The notes: a model not told the origin generated them from the letters alone. Positions 53,966-63,348 are shown, numbered from the stretch's first letter. The stretch: DNA of 64,000 nt from Ferruginibacter sp. (GCA_014379625.1 JACMLJ010000002.1:1-64000); one strand, 5' to 3'. Program-made: numbers and translations.

Positions 53966-55098
53966 AAGATACCTGCCGCTTTTGTATAACCACCTTCGGC
54001 CCCATCTACAAAATGAATGTGATGATCGTTCATATTGCGCACATAACAGGACATAACCGATTCACTGCTTACATATAACCCGTATAATATTTCACCACTC
54101 CTTTCAATTTTATTCAAAGCCGCTTCCAGTAACTCCCTTTGCCCTGCAGTACCGGTAATCACGGTATTTATTTTTCCATCAATCACCAGCGTATCAGACA
54201 TATTCACTAACTGGTCCAGGTAAAATTTACCTTTTTTTGTTCGAAAATAAAAGAAGCCCAATAAACCCTGTATCCATGATGTAAAAAAATAGTAAGGTTT
54301 AAAGCCTCCCAGCTTTGCACGCATCTCCAACCTGATCTTTGCGAGGGTGGTTTTAAGTTTAAGCTTCGATACAGATATGGGCTGCCTGCTTTGAGGTGCG
54401 CCATATATTTCATCTAAACAACGGATCACTTTTTTAAACGCGGCAGATTGACTTACCTGTTCCCTTGTCACTACCAGCAGGCTAACTACTTCGTAATTAT
54501 TTTCCGGCGGCTTGATTTTATCCCAACGGCACTCCATACCGGTTAGATCAAGTTCATCTTCATTTGTTTTTAATGGATCTAAAAAATAATCTTCCCCCTT
54601 AATAATTTTTTCCGCGAAGGCCAGTCCGCAACCTAATAATACCGGAATGGAAAAAACTGCGGAGGTACTGAATTTACTGATTTTCAGTTCCTCCCCTTTT
54701 TCATAAATATCTGCCACCGGCACATTGCCCACCCTAAGTGAAAGATTAAAATTACGAAAGGTATTTTCCTTATGAATTAATAATGCTTGTATGGACGGAT
54801 CCAGCATGGACGGCGGAATTATAAACGTGGCCCCATCGCCGCCAAAAAAAAAGGGCACAGCAATATTAGCTTTGTAGGCAATATTAAGTACGGCAACAAT
54901 ACTTCCGGTGGCTATAAGGTTTACTGTTTCGTGGAGCTGCTGCTCAATGGCCACAGTAGAATTTTTAACATCCGTTATAACTACAAACCAATTATCCGGC
55001 ACTTTATAAAAAAGATGCTCCTCTGATAACAGGTCGCCCAGCGGAATTTCATTCACCGGCAACCTGGAATAGAAAAGATCGTTATTTATTATCGTCAT
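53941..55098 (-). CDS. DUF3095 protein, class III cyclase-like metal site
   Basis: A 385-residue cytoplasmic protein matching DUF3095. The N-terminal part reads FVVITDVKNST with Asp43 and FFFGGDGATFIIP with Asp88. That pairing and spacing (45 residues) is what class III adenylyl/guanylyl cyclases use to bind two metals. The C-terminal half (about 200-385) is conserved in the family but has no named domain, and no known substrate-specificity residues could be placed. It may be a nucleotide cyclase or an inactive relative. Single gene; the 3' end carries the neighbour's terminator. Confidence 0.8.
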   Translation of the reverse strand: MTIINNDLFYSRLPVNEIPLGDLLSEEHLFYKVPDNWFVVITDVKNSTVAIEQQLHETVNLIATGSIVAVLNIAYKANIAVPFFFGGDGATFIIPPSMLDPSIQALLIHKENTFRNFNLSLRVGNVPVADIYEKGEELKISKFSTSAVFSIPVLLGCGLAFAEKIIKGEDYFLDPLKTNEDELDLTGMECRWDKIKPPENNYEVVSLLVVTREQVSQSAAFKKVIRCLDEIYGAPQSRQPISVSKLKLKTTLAKIRLEMRAKLGGFKPYYFFTSWIQGLLGFFYFRTKKGKFYLDQLVNMSDTLVIDGKINTVITGTAGQRELLEAALNKIERSGEILYGLYVSSESVMSCYVRNMNDHHIHFVDGAEGGYTKAAGILKKKISSN

Positions 55099-55389
55099 GT
55101 AAAAATTAATATTTAGGAACCAGCCGGTATTGCAGTAAATGCCTGTTGGGTAATTTATAGGATTTGACCATTAATAAGTTAATAGTTTGTCGAATCATTA
55201 AAGATAAGTTTTTTTGTTGCGGTTGCAAAGCCACCTGCTTCAACGGGTGCATTTGAAGGGTGATAAGATTACCCGGGAGGTATGGACCGGAAAGAATAAC
55301 TGTATAACCCCCAGTCGAATTGTAGTAATTAAATTGCTTTGTGAAAAACCCAGGCAGAAGAAAAATTAACTGCGGAAATAAATTTAATA

Positions 55390-55419
55390 TGAAATATTTT
55401 TTTATTTCATTTTTTTTTT
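55390..55419 (+). terminator. AT-rich hairpin with T run in the MATE leader
   Basis: ATGAAATA (55390-55397) pairs with TATTTCAT (55404-55411), then eight T. It has the form of a weak intrinsic terminator although no plus-strand gene precedes it. Confidence 0.35.
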
Positions 55420-55504
55420 AAACTTTGTATTCTTCAATTCTACGAATATGAAATTCTTTTAAGGGACTGTATTTGTCCGGGCTTCATTTTATTTAATACT
55501 TATT

Positions 55505-55521
55505 CACCGGCTTCCCCGGTG
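55505..55521 (+). promoter_or_regulatory. GC-rich leader hairpin before the MATE gene
   Basis: CACCGG (55505-55510) pairs with CCGGTG (55516-55521) around 5 bases, about 40 bases before the ATG at 55561. It could affect translation or be a chance stem. Confidence 0.3.
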
Positions 55522-55560
55522 TTTCCCAATTTCATTTAATTGAATTTTAAAAAGAATTTC

Positions 55561-56979
55561 ATGACTACTCATCAAATTATCACTCATCGTATATCCGCTG
55601 CTTTTTCACTGATCCGCCAATCGCTCAATGGTGTGGAGCAGGATTACACTACCGGCAGTATCCGTAAAGCAGTTATTTTATTGGCCATCCCCATGATGCT
55701 TGAAATGTGTATGGAAAGTGTTTTTGCGGTGGTGGATATTTATTTTGTAAGCCACCTGGGCAAGCATGCCACATCTATAGTTGGTCTTACCGAATCGGTG
55801 ATCACCATTGTATATTCACTGGCAATCGGGATCAGCATGGCTGCAACCGCCATGGTAGCAAGGCGGGTTGGGGAAAAAAATAGTAAAGCCGCTTCCAAAG
55901 CGGGTATGCAGGCCATATTTCTTTCGCTGGCCATCACGCTGGCTATAAGCATTCCGGGCTTTATTTACTCAGCGGAAATTTTGCGGCTGATGGGTGCAGA
56001 AGAAACCGCCATTGAAACAGGTATAGGTTATACCCGGATCATAATGGGAGGCAGCCTCGTAATCATGTTGCTATTTTTGATCAATGGAATTTTCCGTGGT
56101 GCCGGTGATGCCATGATGGCCATGAAAAGCCTTTGGATCGCCAATATCTGTAATATTCTTTTGTGCCCTTTGCTGATACGTGGCCTGGGGCCCATCCCTG
56201 CTTTTGGAATTGAAGGGGCTGCAATTGCCACCACCATCGGAAGAGGTATTGGTGTTTGTTACCAGTTGTATCATTTGTTTAATGGCAAACGACTGATCCA
56301 ATTCACCATCAAACACCTGGCGCCGGATTGGTCAGTTATCCGTTCCATTATCGATATTGCATGGCCGGCAACCCTGCAGTTTTTAATAGGATCCGGAAGT
56401 TGGATCGTACTGGCCAGCTTAGTTGTAACTACCGGCCACAGTGATGCATCCGCGGGATACCAGATCGCAATCAGGCTCATCATGTTTTTCTTATTGCCTG
56501 CATGGGGTATGAGCAATGCTGCGGCAACCCTGGTTGGACAAAACCTCGGCGCTTTATCCCCGCAAAGGGCCGAAGAATCCGTAATTAAAACTGCAAAATA
56601 CAATGCGATTTTCATGGGCCTCGTATCGGTTATTTTATTGGTCTTCGCATCATTTTTCATTTCTTTTTTTACTAAGGAAGCGGCTGTTTCTTACTATGCG
56701 GTGCTTGCCGTACGGATCGTAAGCGCGGGGTATATTTTTTATGGCATTGGAATGGTAATGGCGAATGCATTTAACGGTGCAGGCGATACCCGTACGCCCA
56801 CTATTATCAATTTATTTGGCTTTTGGTTTTTCCAGATCCCGCTTGCCTGGTTGTTATCAAAAACTTTCGATATGGGGCCGGTTGGAGTTTTTATCGCCAT
56901 TCCGGTAGCAGAAACCGCCATCAGTATTGCGGCATACATTCTATTTAAAAGGGGTAAATGGAAACTGAAGAAAGTATAA
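55561..56979 (+). CDS. MATE-family multidrug/Na+ efflux transporter
   Basis: A 472-residue inner membrane antiporter with the twelve-helix MATE layout. Repeat 1 starts IRKAVILLAIPMMLEMCMESVFAVVDIYFVSHLG (about 40-75), with GAGDAMMAMK closing helix 6; repeat 2 has SAGYQIAIRLIMFFLLPAWGMSNAAATLVGQNLG and NAFNGAGDTRTPTIIN. Family members expel cationic drugs or organic acids using H+ or Na+. An upstream TTG at 55540 would add seven residues; ATG 55561 is preferred. Its leader has two hairpins. It is convergent with the LytTR/DUF5908-like genes. Confidence 0.93.
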   Translation: MTTHQIITHRISAAFSLIRQSLNGVEQDYTTGSIRKAVILLAIPMMLEMCMESVFAVVDIYFVSHLGKHATSIVGLTESVITIVYSLAIGISMAATAMVARRVGEKNSKAASKAGMQAIFLSLAITLAISIPGFIYSAEILRLMGAEETAIETGIGYTRIIMGGSLVIMLLFLINGIFRGAGDAMMAMKSLWIANICNILLCPLLIRGLGPIPAFGIEGAAIATTIGRGIGVCYQLYHLFNGKRLIQFTIKHLAPDWSVIRSIIDIAWPATLQFLIGSGSWIVLASLVVTTGHSDASAGYQIAIRLIMFFLLPAWGMSNAAATLVGQNLGALSPQRAEESVIKTAKYNAIFMGLVSVILLVFASFFISFFTKEAAVSYYAVLAVRIVSAGYIFYGIGMVMANAFNGAGDTRTPTIINLFGFWFFQIPLAWLLSKTFDMGPVGVFIAIPVAETAISIAAYILFKRGKWKLKKV

Positions 56980-57051
56980 TTTTTTTAACGGTAGTTGTGG
57001 CTGCGAACGGTGTAAATTTGCAACACTTTTCTATGCCCGGTAAAAAAGTAT

Positions 57052-57285
57052 TTACTTCAATAAAGAGGCCTGCCATTCTGATAGAAAGGCAGCAAGTTTT
57101 GATTGATCAAACATCACGGTTTTGGACCTGGTTTGCCTGAAATATTCTTTAACATAAGCTGCAATATGCTTATCGCCCGGTAACTTTAAGCAAACAATAT
57201 TTTCATCCGTTTCTTTTACCGTTTTATTTTCCCAATCGAGCGCTACCATTGCTTTTATTGTCAATTCCCTGATTTCTACCGGCAT
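57052..57285 (-). CDS. Small protein with DUF5908-like N-terminus
   Basis: A 77-residue protein starting MPVEIRELTIKAMVALDW, which resembles the short Bacteroidota proteins annotated DUF5908 that often lie in contractile-injection or phage-tail gene sets. No tail gene is near, so it is an orphan or a different small family. The C-terminal two-thirds (acidic, with VKEYFRQTRSK) is not recognised. It lies between the convergent MATE gene and the LytTR regulator on the same strand as the latter. Confidence 0.55.
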   Translation of the reverse strand: MPVEIRELTIKAMVALDWENKTVKETDENIVCLKLPGDKHIAAYVKEYFRQTRSKTVMFDQSKLAAFLSEWQASLLK

Positions 57286-57364
57286 TTTTTTATAGTTTGG
57301 TTAGAAATGTAAAATACGATAAAACATGAGCAATAAACAATTTATCAAAACGAAATATTCAAGC

Positions 57365-58090
57365 TCAAATACCCAATACCTCCTTTAATTTCGCATAGCC
57401 GGCTTTACTTACCGGTAGCCGTACACCCGTAGTTAGCAATACAAGATGGCTCTCTTTTTCATGGAGGTCTATGCGGGTGATCAGTTGGGCATTGATGATA
57501 TAAGAGCGGTGAATGCGGATGAATTCCTGCACCGGCAAACTGTCTTCAAAATATTGCATGGTCTTCTTTTTTAAAAAACTGCCCGCTGCGGTAAATATTT
57601 TTACATAATCATCCGCAGCCTCCAGGTACTGCACCTGCGCAACCGGGATGATTTTTATTTTACCATTTTCTTTCACCACTATACGGTTATTTTGGACAGG
57701 CGACTGCAGGGCAGTATCTACAATTGCCTGAGTAGCGTTTATCCCTGGCAGTTGAATCTTCTGCATGGCTTTGTCGAAGCGCTCTTTACTGAATGGCTTC
57801 AGCAAATAATCCGCTGCATGGGCATCAAAGGCTTTGATGGCATATTCGTCAAATGCAGTGGTGAATATTACCTGCGGCGGGTTCTCTATTAACTCCAGCA
57901 TTTCAAAACCATTTATTTTAGGCATCTGGATATCAAGAAAAATAAGATCCGGCAGGTGTTGCTGGATGGCTTTCAGTCCTTCAAAACCATCATTGCATTC
58001 TTCCACAACCGTAATATCGGTATAAGACTGAAGGTATTCTTTTACCATCATTCTAGCCAATGGCTCATCATCGATTATAATAGCTTTCAT
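57365..58090 (-). CDS. LytTR-type response regulator
   Basis: A 241-residue regulator: receiver domain (IIIDDEPLARMM at the start, phospho-acceptor Asp53 in FLDIQMP, Lys in LLKPFSKERF) and a LytTR DNA-binding domain (about 138-238, VVKENGKIKIIPVAQVQYLEAADDYVKIF to FIRIHRSYIIN). Such regulators bind short repeats upstream of envelope and virulence genes. It overlaps the upstream kinase gene by 23 bases, so it is the partner of that kinase. Confidence 0.93.
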   Translation of the reverse strand: MKAIIIDDEPLARMMVKEYLQSYTDITVVEECNDGFEGLKAIQQHLPDLIFLDIQMPKINGFEMLELIENPPQVIFTTAFDEYAIKAFDAHAADYLLKPFSKERFDKAMQKIQLPGINATQAIVDTALQSPVQNNRIVVKENGKIKIIPVAQVQYLEAADDYVKIFTAAGSFLKKKTMQYFEDSLPVQEFIRIHRSYIINAQLITRIDLHEKESHLVLLTTGVRLPVSKAGYAKLKEVLGI

Positions 58091-59138
58091 GTTGCTGTGG
58101 TATGCTGATTGTGGTGATAAATTCTTGGGGCCCCTTTTTTATTTGTAACAGGTCATATCGTGCAAATAATAAAAACATCCGCCTTTTGATGGATGCCAAA
58201 CCAAAGCCGGTGCCCTTTACGGGCGCTGCCGTTAATTCGTCAAAAGGATTTTGTACGCTTACTTCCAGCAGATCATTTACTTTTTTTGCCGATATAAAAA
58301 TAGCTACTTCGCCAATGGTATCATATAAGCCAAACTTAATGGCGTTTTCTACCAGGGGCTGCAGTATCATTGACGGCAATTTCATCGGCAGTACCGCTTC
58401 ATCATAATCAATAATGGTTTGAAGGCGGTAGCCGAAGCGTACTTTTTCAATATCGAGGTACAATTGAAGGTATTGCAATTCTTCTTCGAATGTTGTCCAT
58501 TGCTGCTCTTCCTTTTTTAATGTACCCCGTAAAAAATCGGATAACTGCTGTATCATATGCCTGGCTTTTTCGGGCTGACTACCAGTTAACGCGCTGATCG
58601 AATTGAGGCTGTTGAATAAAAAATGCGGCTGCAGTTGCTGCCGCAGCTTATTTAACTCCGCTTCCCTCGCAAGGCGTTCCATATCTGATTTACGCTGGTT
58701 ATCCGCCTGCTGGTCCTGCTGCGAGTACCATAGCAAACTCAACATCGTACAACAACCGATCATTAAAAATGCAATGGCATACCTGATATTGGAGGTTTGT
58801 GACAGGGAGCGCATATAGGCCAAATCATCTTTATACAGGGCCCATAACCCTACCCGCACGATCAATAACCAAAGTGAACTTAGCGAGATACTGATTACCA
58901 GTACGTACCAGTATTTTTCGCGCTTGGGTAGGTAATACCGCATATTATTTATAACAATCAAACAGGCGGCCGCCAATAAAAAATTATTGATTAACCCATC
59001 AGCCAGGGCCCGGGAAGGAGCAACACCAAAATCCTTCAGTACCATGATATGAAGTATGCACCATATACACCACCATATAAAGAATACCGTGGAAAAAATT
59101 ATTCTTACTTTTTGATGCGGAGCGACATTAAGTGCCAA
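58068..59138 (-). CDS. LytS/YehU-type sensor histidine kinase
   Basis: A 356-residue membrane kinase with about four helices (residues 12-135) and no large extracellular domain, a linker, then the His_kinase domain with the phospho-His in LRQQLQPHFLFNSLNSI (His172) and an HATPase region (LPSMILQPLVENAIKFGL; GTGFGLASIKRRM). It starts with TTG 59138 (11 bases overlap with the DUF4288 gene); no in-frame ATG precedes the first helix. Membrane-embedded signals, for example envelope stress, are the usual input for this kind. Confidence 0.9.
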   Translation of the reverse strand: MALNVAPHQKVRIIFSTVFFIWWCIWCILHIMVLKDFGVAPSRALADGLINNFLLAAACLIVINNMRYYLPKREKYWYVLVISISLSSLWLLIVRVGLWALYKDDLAYMRSLSQTSNIRYAIAFLMIGCCTMLSLLWYSQQDQQADNQRKSDMERLAREAELNKLRQQLQPHFLFNSLNSISALTGSQPEKARHMIQQLSDFLRGTLKKEEQQWTTFEEELQYLQLYLDIEKVRFGYRLQTIIDYDEAVLPMKLPSMILQPLVENAIKFGLYDTIGEVAIFISAKKVNDLLEVSVQNPFDELTAAPVKGTGFGLASIKRRMFLLFARYDLLQIKKGPQEFITTISIPQQHESYYNR

Positions 59139-59505
59139 TGGTTATCCTGTTTATACCCGTGAACTGATTAAGTCCCTGCTGTAATAATTGAGTAGCAGCT
59201 CTCTGAATACTACGAATATACAAATCTGCATTTGCTTCTTCCTTTATTAAGGAGGTTATCTCTGCGCCATCCGCAACCTGCGCCAACGGATGCAATTCTG
59301 TTACATCTATAAATTTCCATTTAATATGAACAGCCATTTCGCCCTGGTCTTTGATACAATCACCTTCTCCCAGTAGTCGGGCTTTATGAAAAGCGTGTAA
59401 TTCATCATCCGCATAAATCAGCCTGAGCTGTTCATCAAACTGGGGCGTATGGTTTCCCTGACCACATACGATACGGAATACCAACTTTGCAAGAAACCAA
59501 TTCAT
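59128..59505 (-). CDS. DUF4288 family protein
   Basis: A 125-residue protein matching DUF4288: MNWFLAKLVFRIVCGQGNHTPQFDEQLRLIYADD, HAFHKARLLGEG, VHIKWKFIDVTELHPLAQVADGAEITSLIKEE, Tyr/Arg-rich helix near 95-112. Function unknown. It sits between the LiaF-like and kinase genes and overlaps the kinase start by 11 bases, so it is part of this signalling operon. Confidence 0.82.
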   Translation of the reverse strand: MNWFLAKLVFRIVCGQGNHTPQFDEQLRLIYADDELHAFHKARLLGEGDCIKDQGEMAVHIKWKFIDVTELHPLAQVADGAEITSLIKEEANADLYIRSIQRAATQLLQQGLNQFTGINRITIGT

Positions 59506-59570
59506 GTCGTATAATTTTGGTAGTGAATGATGAATAATTAGTACCGCTAATTGCCTATTGCCCTTTCAAC

Positions 59571-60341
59571 CTAATAACTCCTGATCTCAATTCCGCCAAA
59601 TACCGCGGATCCCTTTAAGATGAGTACTTTGTCAGGCTTGATGGTTGCGGATGGATTAAAATTTCTTTTATCATCCACACCGTGAAATATACCATCGATT
59701 TCATTTTGAACGGTCCAGTGAGGCGGTACCACCAATTTTACGCCGCCAAAAGCAATCTCCAGTTTAATAATTACCTGTCCGGTTATATCAGCCTGGCTAA
59801 GATCAATTTCGGCACCGCCAAAAACAGAAGTGATTTGCCCACCCTGAAAATTTTTAGATACGATATTTCTATTTACACCACTAAAAACAGAACGGACAAG
59901 GAGATAATCACTACTATCTAAAGAAGCAATATTAACCGGATCCTGAACGGACTCTGCCGGTGTAGTTTTCCATTTAGTATAATCGCCACCTGTTTTAGTG
60001 TTCCCCCAGTTATTTCTCGGCGGCCTGAGGATAAAAGCCACTCCCAACCCAATAATCACGATGGGCCAAAAAAGAGGTTGAAGGCTTAAGGATGGGATGA
60101 ACCTGCTGACCAGGAAGAAACTACCCACGGCTATCATAATAAACCATGAATTATTTCTGAAGCTATGCCGGAACCCTGTATAGATACCCACCAGGATCAA
60201 TATCATGGGCCAGGTAAACAGCCATGCCGGCATAAAAAAATCCAGGTTACGCAATAATAAAGCAGCACCAACAGCAACCAGTATCAGGCCGCCCACAACC
60301 CTGCCACTTTCCCTGTCCCTGTAATTTTTAGTATTTTCCAT
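59571..60341 (-). CDS. LiaF-like membrane protein (envelope stress)
   Basis: A 256-residue membrane protein: about four helices in residues 13-105 (LiaI/LiaF-like transmembrane region), a linker, and a C-terminal LiaF-type beta domain (VFSGVNRNIVSKNFQGGQITSVFGGAEIDLSQADI to GSAVFGGIEIRSY) with the repeated SVFGG/AFGG motif. In Firmicutes LiaF controls the LiaSR system; here it is the first gene before a kinase-regulator pair, which supports a similar sensing role. A TAnnTTTG box lies 20 bases before the ATG. Confidence 0.88.
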   Translation of the reverse strand: MENTKNYRDRESGRVVGGLILVAVGAALLLRNLDFFMPAWLFTWPMILILVGIYTGFRHSFRNNSWFIMIAVGSFFLVSRFIPSLSLQPLFWPIVIIGLGVAFILRPPRNNWGNTKTGGDYTKWKTTPAESVQDPVNIASLDSSDYLLVRSVFSGVNRNIVSKNFQGGQITSVFGGAEIDLSQADITGQVIIKLEIAFGGVKLVVPPHWTVQNEIDGIFHGVDDKRNFNPSATIKPDKVLILKGSAVFGGIEIRSY

Positions 60342-60711
60342 TATGTATTATTTTATAGGGCAAATGTATAAGAGAACCATGATCCTTAGAAACTGCTTTA
60401 GGCGATCATCAGCTAAATGGCGGTAAACGCAGGGATTTTGAAGGTAGCACCAGGCGATAAGATAAAATGAAGAGTTGCCGGAAGCTATCATTTGCCCCCG
60501 GCTCCAGGTAGGCGAGATCTATTAATATAGTGCAAAAATGGCAGTTAGGTTTTTATAGTCAGCAATGCATTGAGGAATGCTATTAAAAAGCTATTAAATA
60601 ATTCATCCGCTACCAACATAGGTCAGGTGTGCCAATACTCAAATGAAACCCCAATAACCTTTATTCAGAAAACTATGTAATCCATCAAACTTCTTAGGTG
60701 AACAGTGGGTG
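60342..60711. other. Intergenic region, promoter only
   Basis: About 370 bases between the minus-strand PKD gene and the LiaF-like gene. Apart from the box at 60361-60368 nothing was recognised; an imperfect AGGT/ACCT hairpin overlaps the PKD gene stop. Confidence 0.4.
60361..60368 (-). promoter_or_regulatory. -7 promoter box of the LiaF/LytTR operon
   Basis: TACATTTG on the minus strand matches TAnnTTTG, followed by C, 20 bases before the ATG at 60341. Confidence 0.5.
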
Positions 60712-63348
60712 TTACCTGATCAGCACAACATAGCCCCTTCTCTTTAGTTTCTGGTTCCTGTAATCCGTTCCTTCCGCATGCCATACATAGGTACCAGGTT
60801 CCTGTTTATTACCCCTGTATGTGCCATTCCAACCTTCTGATTCTATATTGGTATCACTGAATAATATTTGTCCCCACCGGTTGTAAATCCTAAAAACTTC
60901 AAGGGATTTTAATCCCAAAGCAACCGGCCTGAAAAAATCATTGCGGCCATCGCTATTGGGTGTAAATGCTGTTGGGACATAGATGCCGGCAGCCACGGTG
61001 TAAACCTTTACCTGGATACTATCATGATCGAAACAACCAAAGGTATTACTCACTTTTACGGTATATTTAATATCATTGAGGGGCATTGCCAGGGGGTTGA
61101 CAATCCCAATATTATTCAGCCATTGCACAGGCCCCCACAGGTAGCTCGTGCCGCCGCTTGCATTTAGTTGTAAAGGCTGGTCAAGCACAATGGCGGTATC
61201 TTTTGGACCGGCATTCGCATTTACTTTTGAAACAGTGACAAAAATTGAACTGGTAATGGGTTTGGGGCAACCGAGTGTATCCCATACCGTTACCGTATAA
61301 CGAATACCGGCAGGCGGTTTTACTGAAATGGGATTGGCGATTAACCGGTTGTTTAAGAAAGAAGGCGGACTCCAGGAATACTTGCTACCGCCTGTTGCCT
61401 GTAACTGCGCCGAGGTTCCAAAACAAATGGTGGTATCGGCGCCGGCCATTGCTTTTGGATACGGCACTACCGATATGGTAATATCGTCCTGAGCGGTACA
61501 TTTGCCAATATTTGCTGTTACACGATAGGTAGTGGTGGTGGTGGGTATTGCCAGGGGATTTTTTAATAAAGGATTATTCAAACTCCCTATGGACGGGTTC
61601 TCCGTCCAACTATATTGTAGTGCATCTCCAGACAATGTGAGGATGATTGGGTCTGCCTGGCAAATGACCGTATCATTGCCCCCCTTTATAGTAACAAAAC
61701 TTTTTACATTTACAAAAACTGAATCCCTTCCCGTGCAACCGTATGGATCAATAAGCTGTGCATAATACATTGTTGGTACATCCGGACTTACCAATGGTGA
61801 GGGTGAATTAAGGTTGCTGATATTGTAATCGGGGCTCCATAAGATTGTTCCAATACCAATGGCATTTAACTGCAGGGTATCAATGGTACAGATTAAGGTA
61901 TCGTTAGTTAAATCCAGTGCAGGCTTATTCGTTATCAAAATTGTTTTATTTACGGTGCCCTTGCATCCTTTGTTGTTGGTTACGGCAAGCGAAACGGGGT
62001 AATTTGCTTCAGTGGCGTAAATATGAACGGGGTTTTGCAAAGCAGATAAATTGATGATGGCAGATCCGTCCCCAAAATTCCATTGCCAGGAATCAACAAT
62101 CCCATAAGTGGTAACAGTTCTGTCTATAAACCGTATAGGTGTATTTTTACATTGGCCCAGAACAGAAAAATCAGGTGTAAAAACAGGATATACTTTTACA
62201 AGGGAAAAAGCAGAATCGGAACAGGGAAGATTTTTGTTTACTACCAATTTTAAAACATAGGTACCCGTATCGGGAAAGGTAAAACTGGGATTGGCAATAT
62301 TGGATGTATCAGTAGAAACACCGGCTACCCCAAAATCCCAGGTATAGGTTTGAATATTGCCCCCCGTAGCTTTGTTACTAAATGATTTTGTAAATCCATC
62401 GCAACTAAAATATTCGGGTTCTAAAATCGCCTGGGTCAGCGAACAGTCGGCTACACTTATGTGCAATGATTTGTGAACAGAAGATTTTATGATATTGGTG
62501 CCTGGTTTATATTCAGTTACTGTGCAGGTAAGCACATAAGTACCCGGTATAGAAGGTGCAATACCACTGACGATACCTGTTAGCGGGTTGATGGTAACAC
62601 CCGTTCCCAATGGGGCAGTCCCGGAAAAAGGGCCCTGGTAACCTACAAAGCTAAATGGCGGAGCATCCGACCTGCTATTACATTGTGAGCCATTGCCCCG
62701 TGAAGCATAATACGCATCAGTAAATGAATAAGAAAGGTCGTCCCCGTCAGGATCGGTAGCGCTAAAATCAAATGTAAAGTAATTGTCTTTACAAATAATG
62801 GCGGTATCGTTTTGCGAAAACCTGGCGCTTGAATTTTTATAAGCAAGCGGATCCCTTCCATTTGTGCCGGGTATATTAACTGTCCAGGTATCGCCAATTG
62901 TACTGGAGCCAGGCTGAAGATTAATGATATTAGCAATGCGGCAGCAGCGCTGGTAGGACAAAGTGTAGCCTGCTGAAGTAACGGGAAGGTCTTTTATAAA
63001 TTCAAAAGTGGCGATTTTGTAACAGATATTTGGTATATCACTAATACACTCATGGCATTCCTGCCGGGTGCAATTTTGAACATCGATTACATCAGTATTC
63101 ACCACATTGACTGTTTCAAACAGGCTATTGTCACCTGCGTTAAAAATAGAAACATTCACATCGGGGCACCACTGGTTGGAATTAAGTATGCATTCCGTAT
63201 AGATCTTAAGTGTGACAACATACCTTGCAGAGTTGGCCGTGGCGCCGGGCCCCACATACCTGTAATAGAGCCATCCTCCTTTAGTGTGATTTGCAAGAGA
63301 AGGAAGCACAAGGCCGATAAAAAAAAACGTGATCAGAAAACTTTTCAT
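60712..63348 (-). CDS. PKD/Ig-repeat surface protein with T9SS type B signal
   Basis: An 878-residue secreted protein. Signal peptide from ATG 63348 (MKSFLITFFFIGLVLPSLANH; a GTG start at 63375 gives an unlikely longer N-terminus), a Cys-rich N-terminal domain (about 20-320, several Cys and a DPDGDDLSYSF cadherin-like calcium motif), two PKD units (TYTWDFG, SWQWNFGDGS), four repeated Ig-like units of about 75-80 residues, each with DTxIC or similar, LQLNA/LQATGG and a YxVTVxDxxGC end, and a C-terminal sorting domain (VPTAFTPNSDGRNDFF ... RRGYVVLIR). Probably a surface adhesin or gliding-associated protein. Unlike the giant one, no PorP/SprF gene is beside it. Confidence 0.88.
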   Translation of the reverse strand: MKSFLITFFFIGLVLPSLANHTKGGWLYYRYVGPGATANSARYVVTLKIYTECILNSNQWCPDVNVSIFNAGDNSLFETVNVVNTDVIDVQNCTRQECHECISDIPNICYKIATFEFIKDLPVTSAGYTLSYQRCCRIANIINLQPGSSTIGDTWTVNIPGTNGRDPLAYKNSSARFSQNDTAIICKDNYFTFDFSATDPDGDDLSYSFTDAYYASRGNGSQCNSRSDAPPFSFVGYQGPFSGTAPLGTGVTINPLTGIVSGIAPSIPGTYVLTCTVTEYKPGTNIIKSSVHKSLHISVADCSLTQAILEPEYFSCDGFTKSFSNKATGGNIQTYTWDFGVAGVSTDTSNIANPSFTFPDTGTYVLKLVVNKNLPCSDSAFSLVKVYPVFTPDFSVLGQCKNTPIRFIDRTVTTYGIVDSWQWNFGDGSAIINLSALQNPVHIYATEANYPVSLAVTNNKGCKGTVNKTILITNKPALDLTNDTLICTIDTLQLNAIGIGTILWSPDYNISNLNSPSPLVSPDVPTMYYAQLIDPYGCTGRDSVFVNVKSFVTIKGGNDTVICQADPIILTLSGDALQYSWTENPSIGSLNNPLLKNPLAIPTTTTTYRVTANIGKCTAQDDITISVVPYPKAMAGADTTICFGTSAQLQATGGSKYSWSPPSFLNNRLIANPISVKPPAGIRYTVTVWDTLGCPKPITSSIFVTVSKVNANAGPKDTAIVLDQPLQLNASGGTSYLWGPVQWLNNIGIVNPLAMPLNDIKYTVKVSNTFGCFDHDSIQVKVYTVAAGIYVPTAFTPNSDGRNDFFRPVALGLKSLEVFRIYNRWGQILFSDTNIESEGWNGTYRGNKQEPGTYVWHAEGTDYRNQKLKRRGYVVLIR

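Larger units (their letters stand above)
55099..55560. other. Intergenic region and leader of the MATE gene
   Basis: About 460 bases between divergent genes. Contains two hairpins in the MATE leader (55390-55419 and 55505-55521). No riboswitch family is recognised; no gene recognised. Confidence 0.45.

Noticed and set aside
20060-63000. Possible CRISPR array, tRNA or rRNA anywhere in the non-coding stretches
   Set aside because: No regularly spaced direct repeats with unique spacers, and no T-loop or anticodon patterns, were found on either strand.
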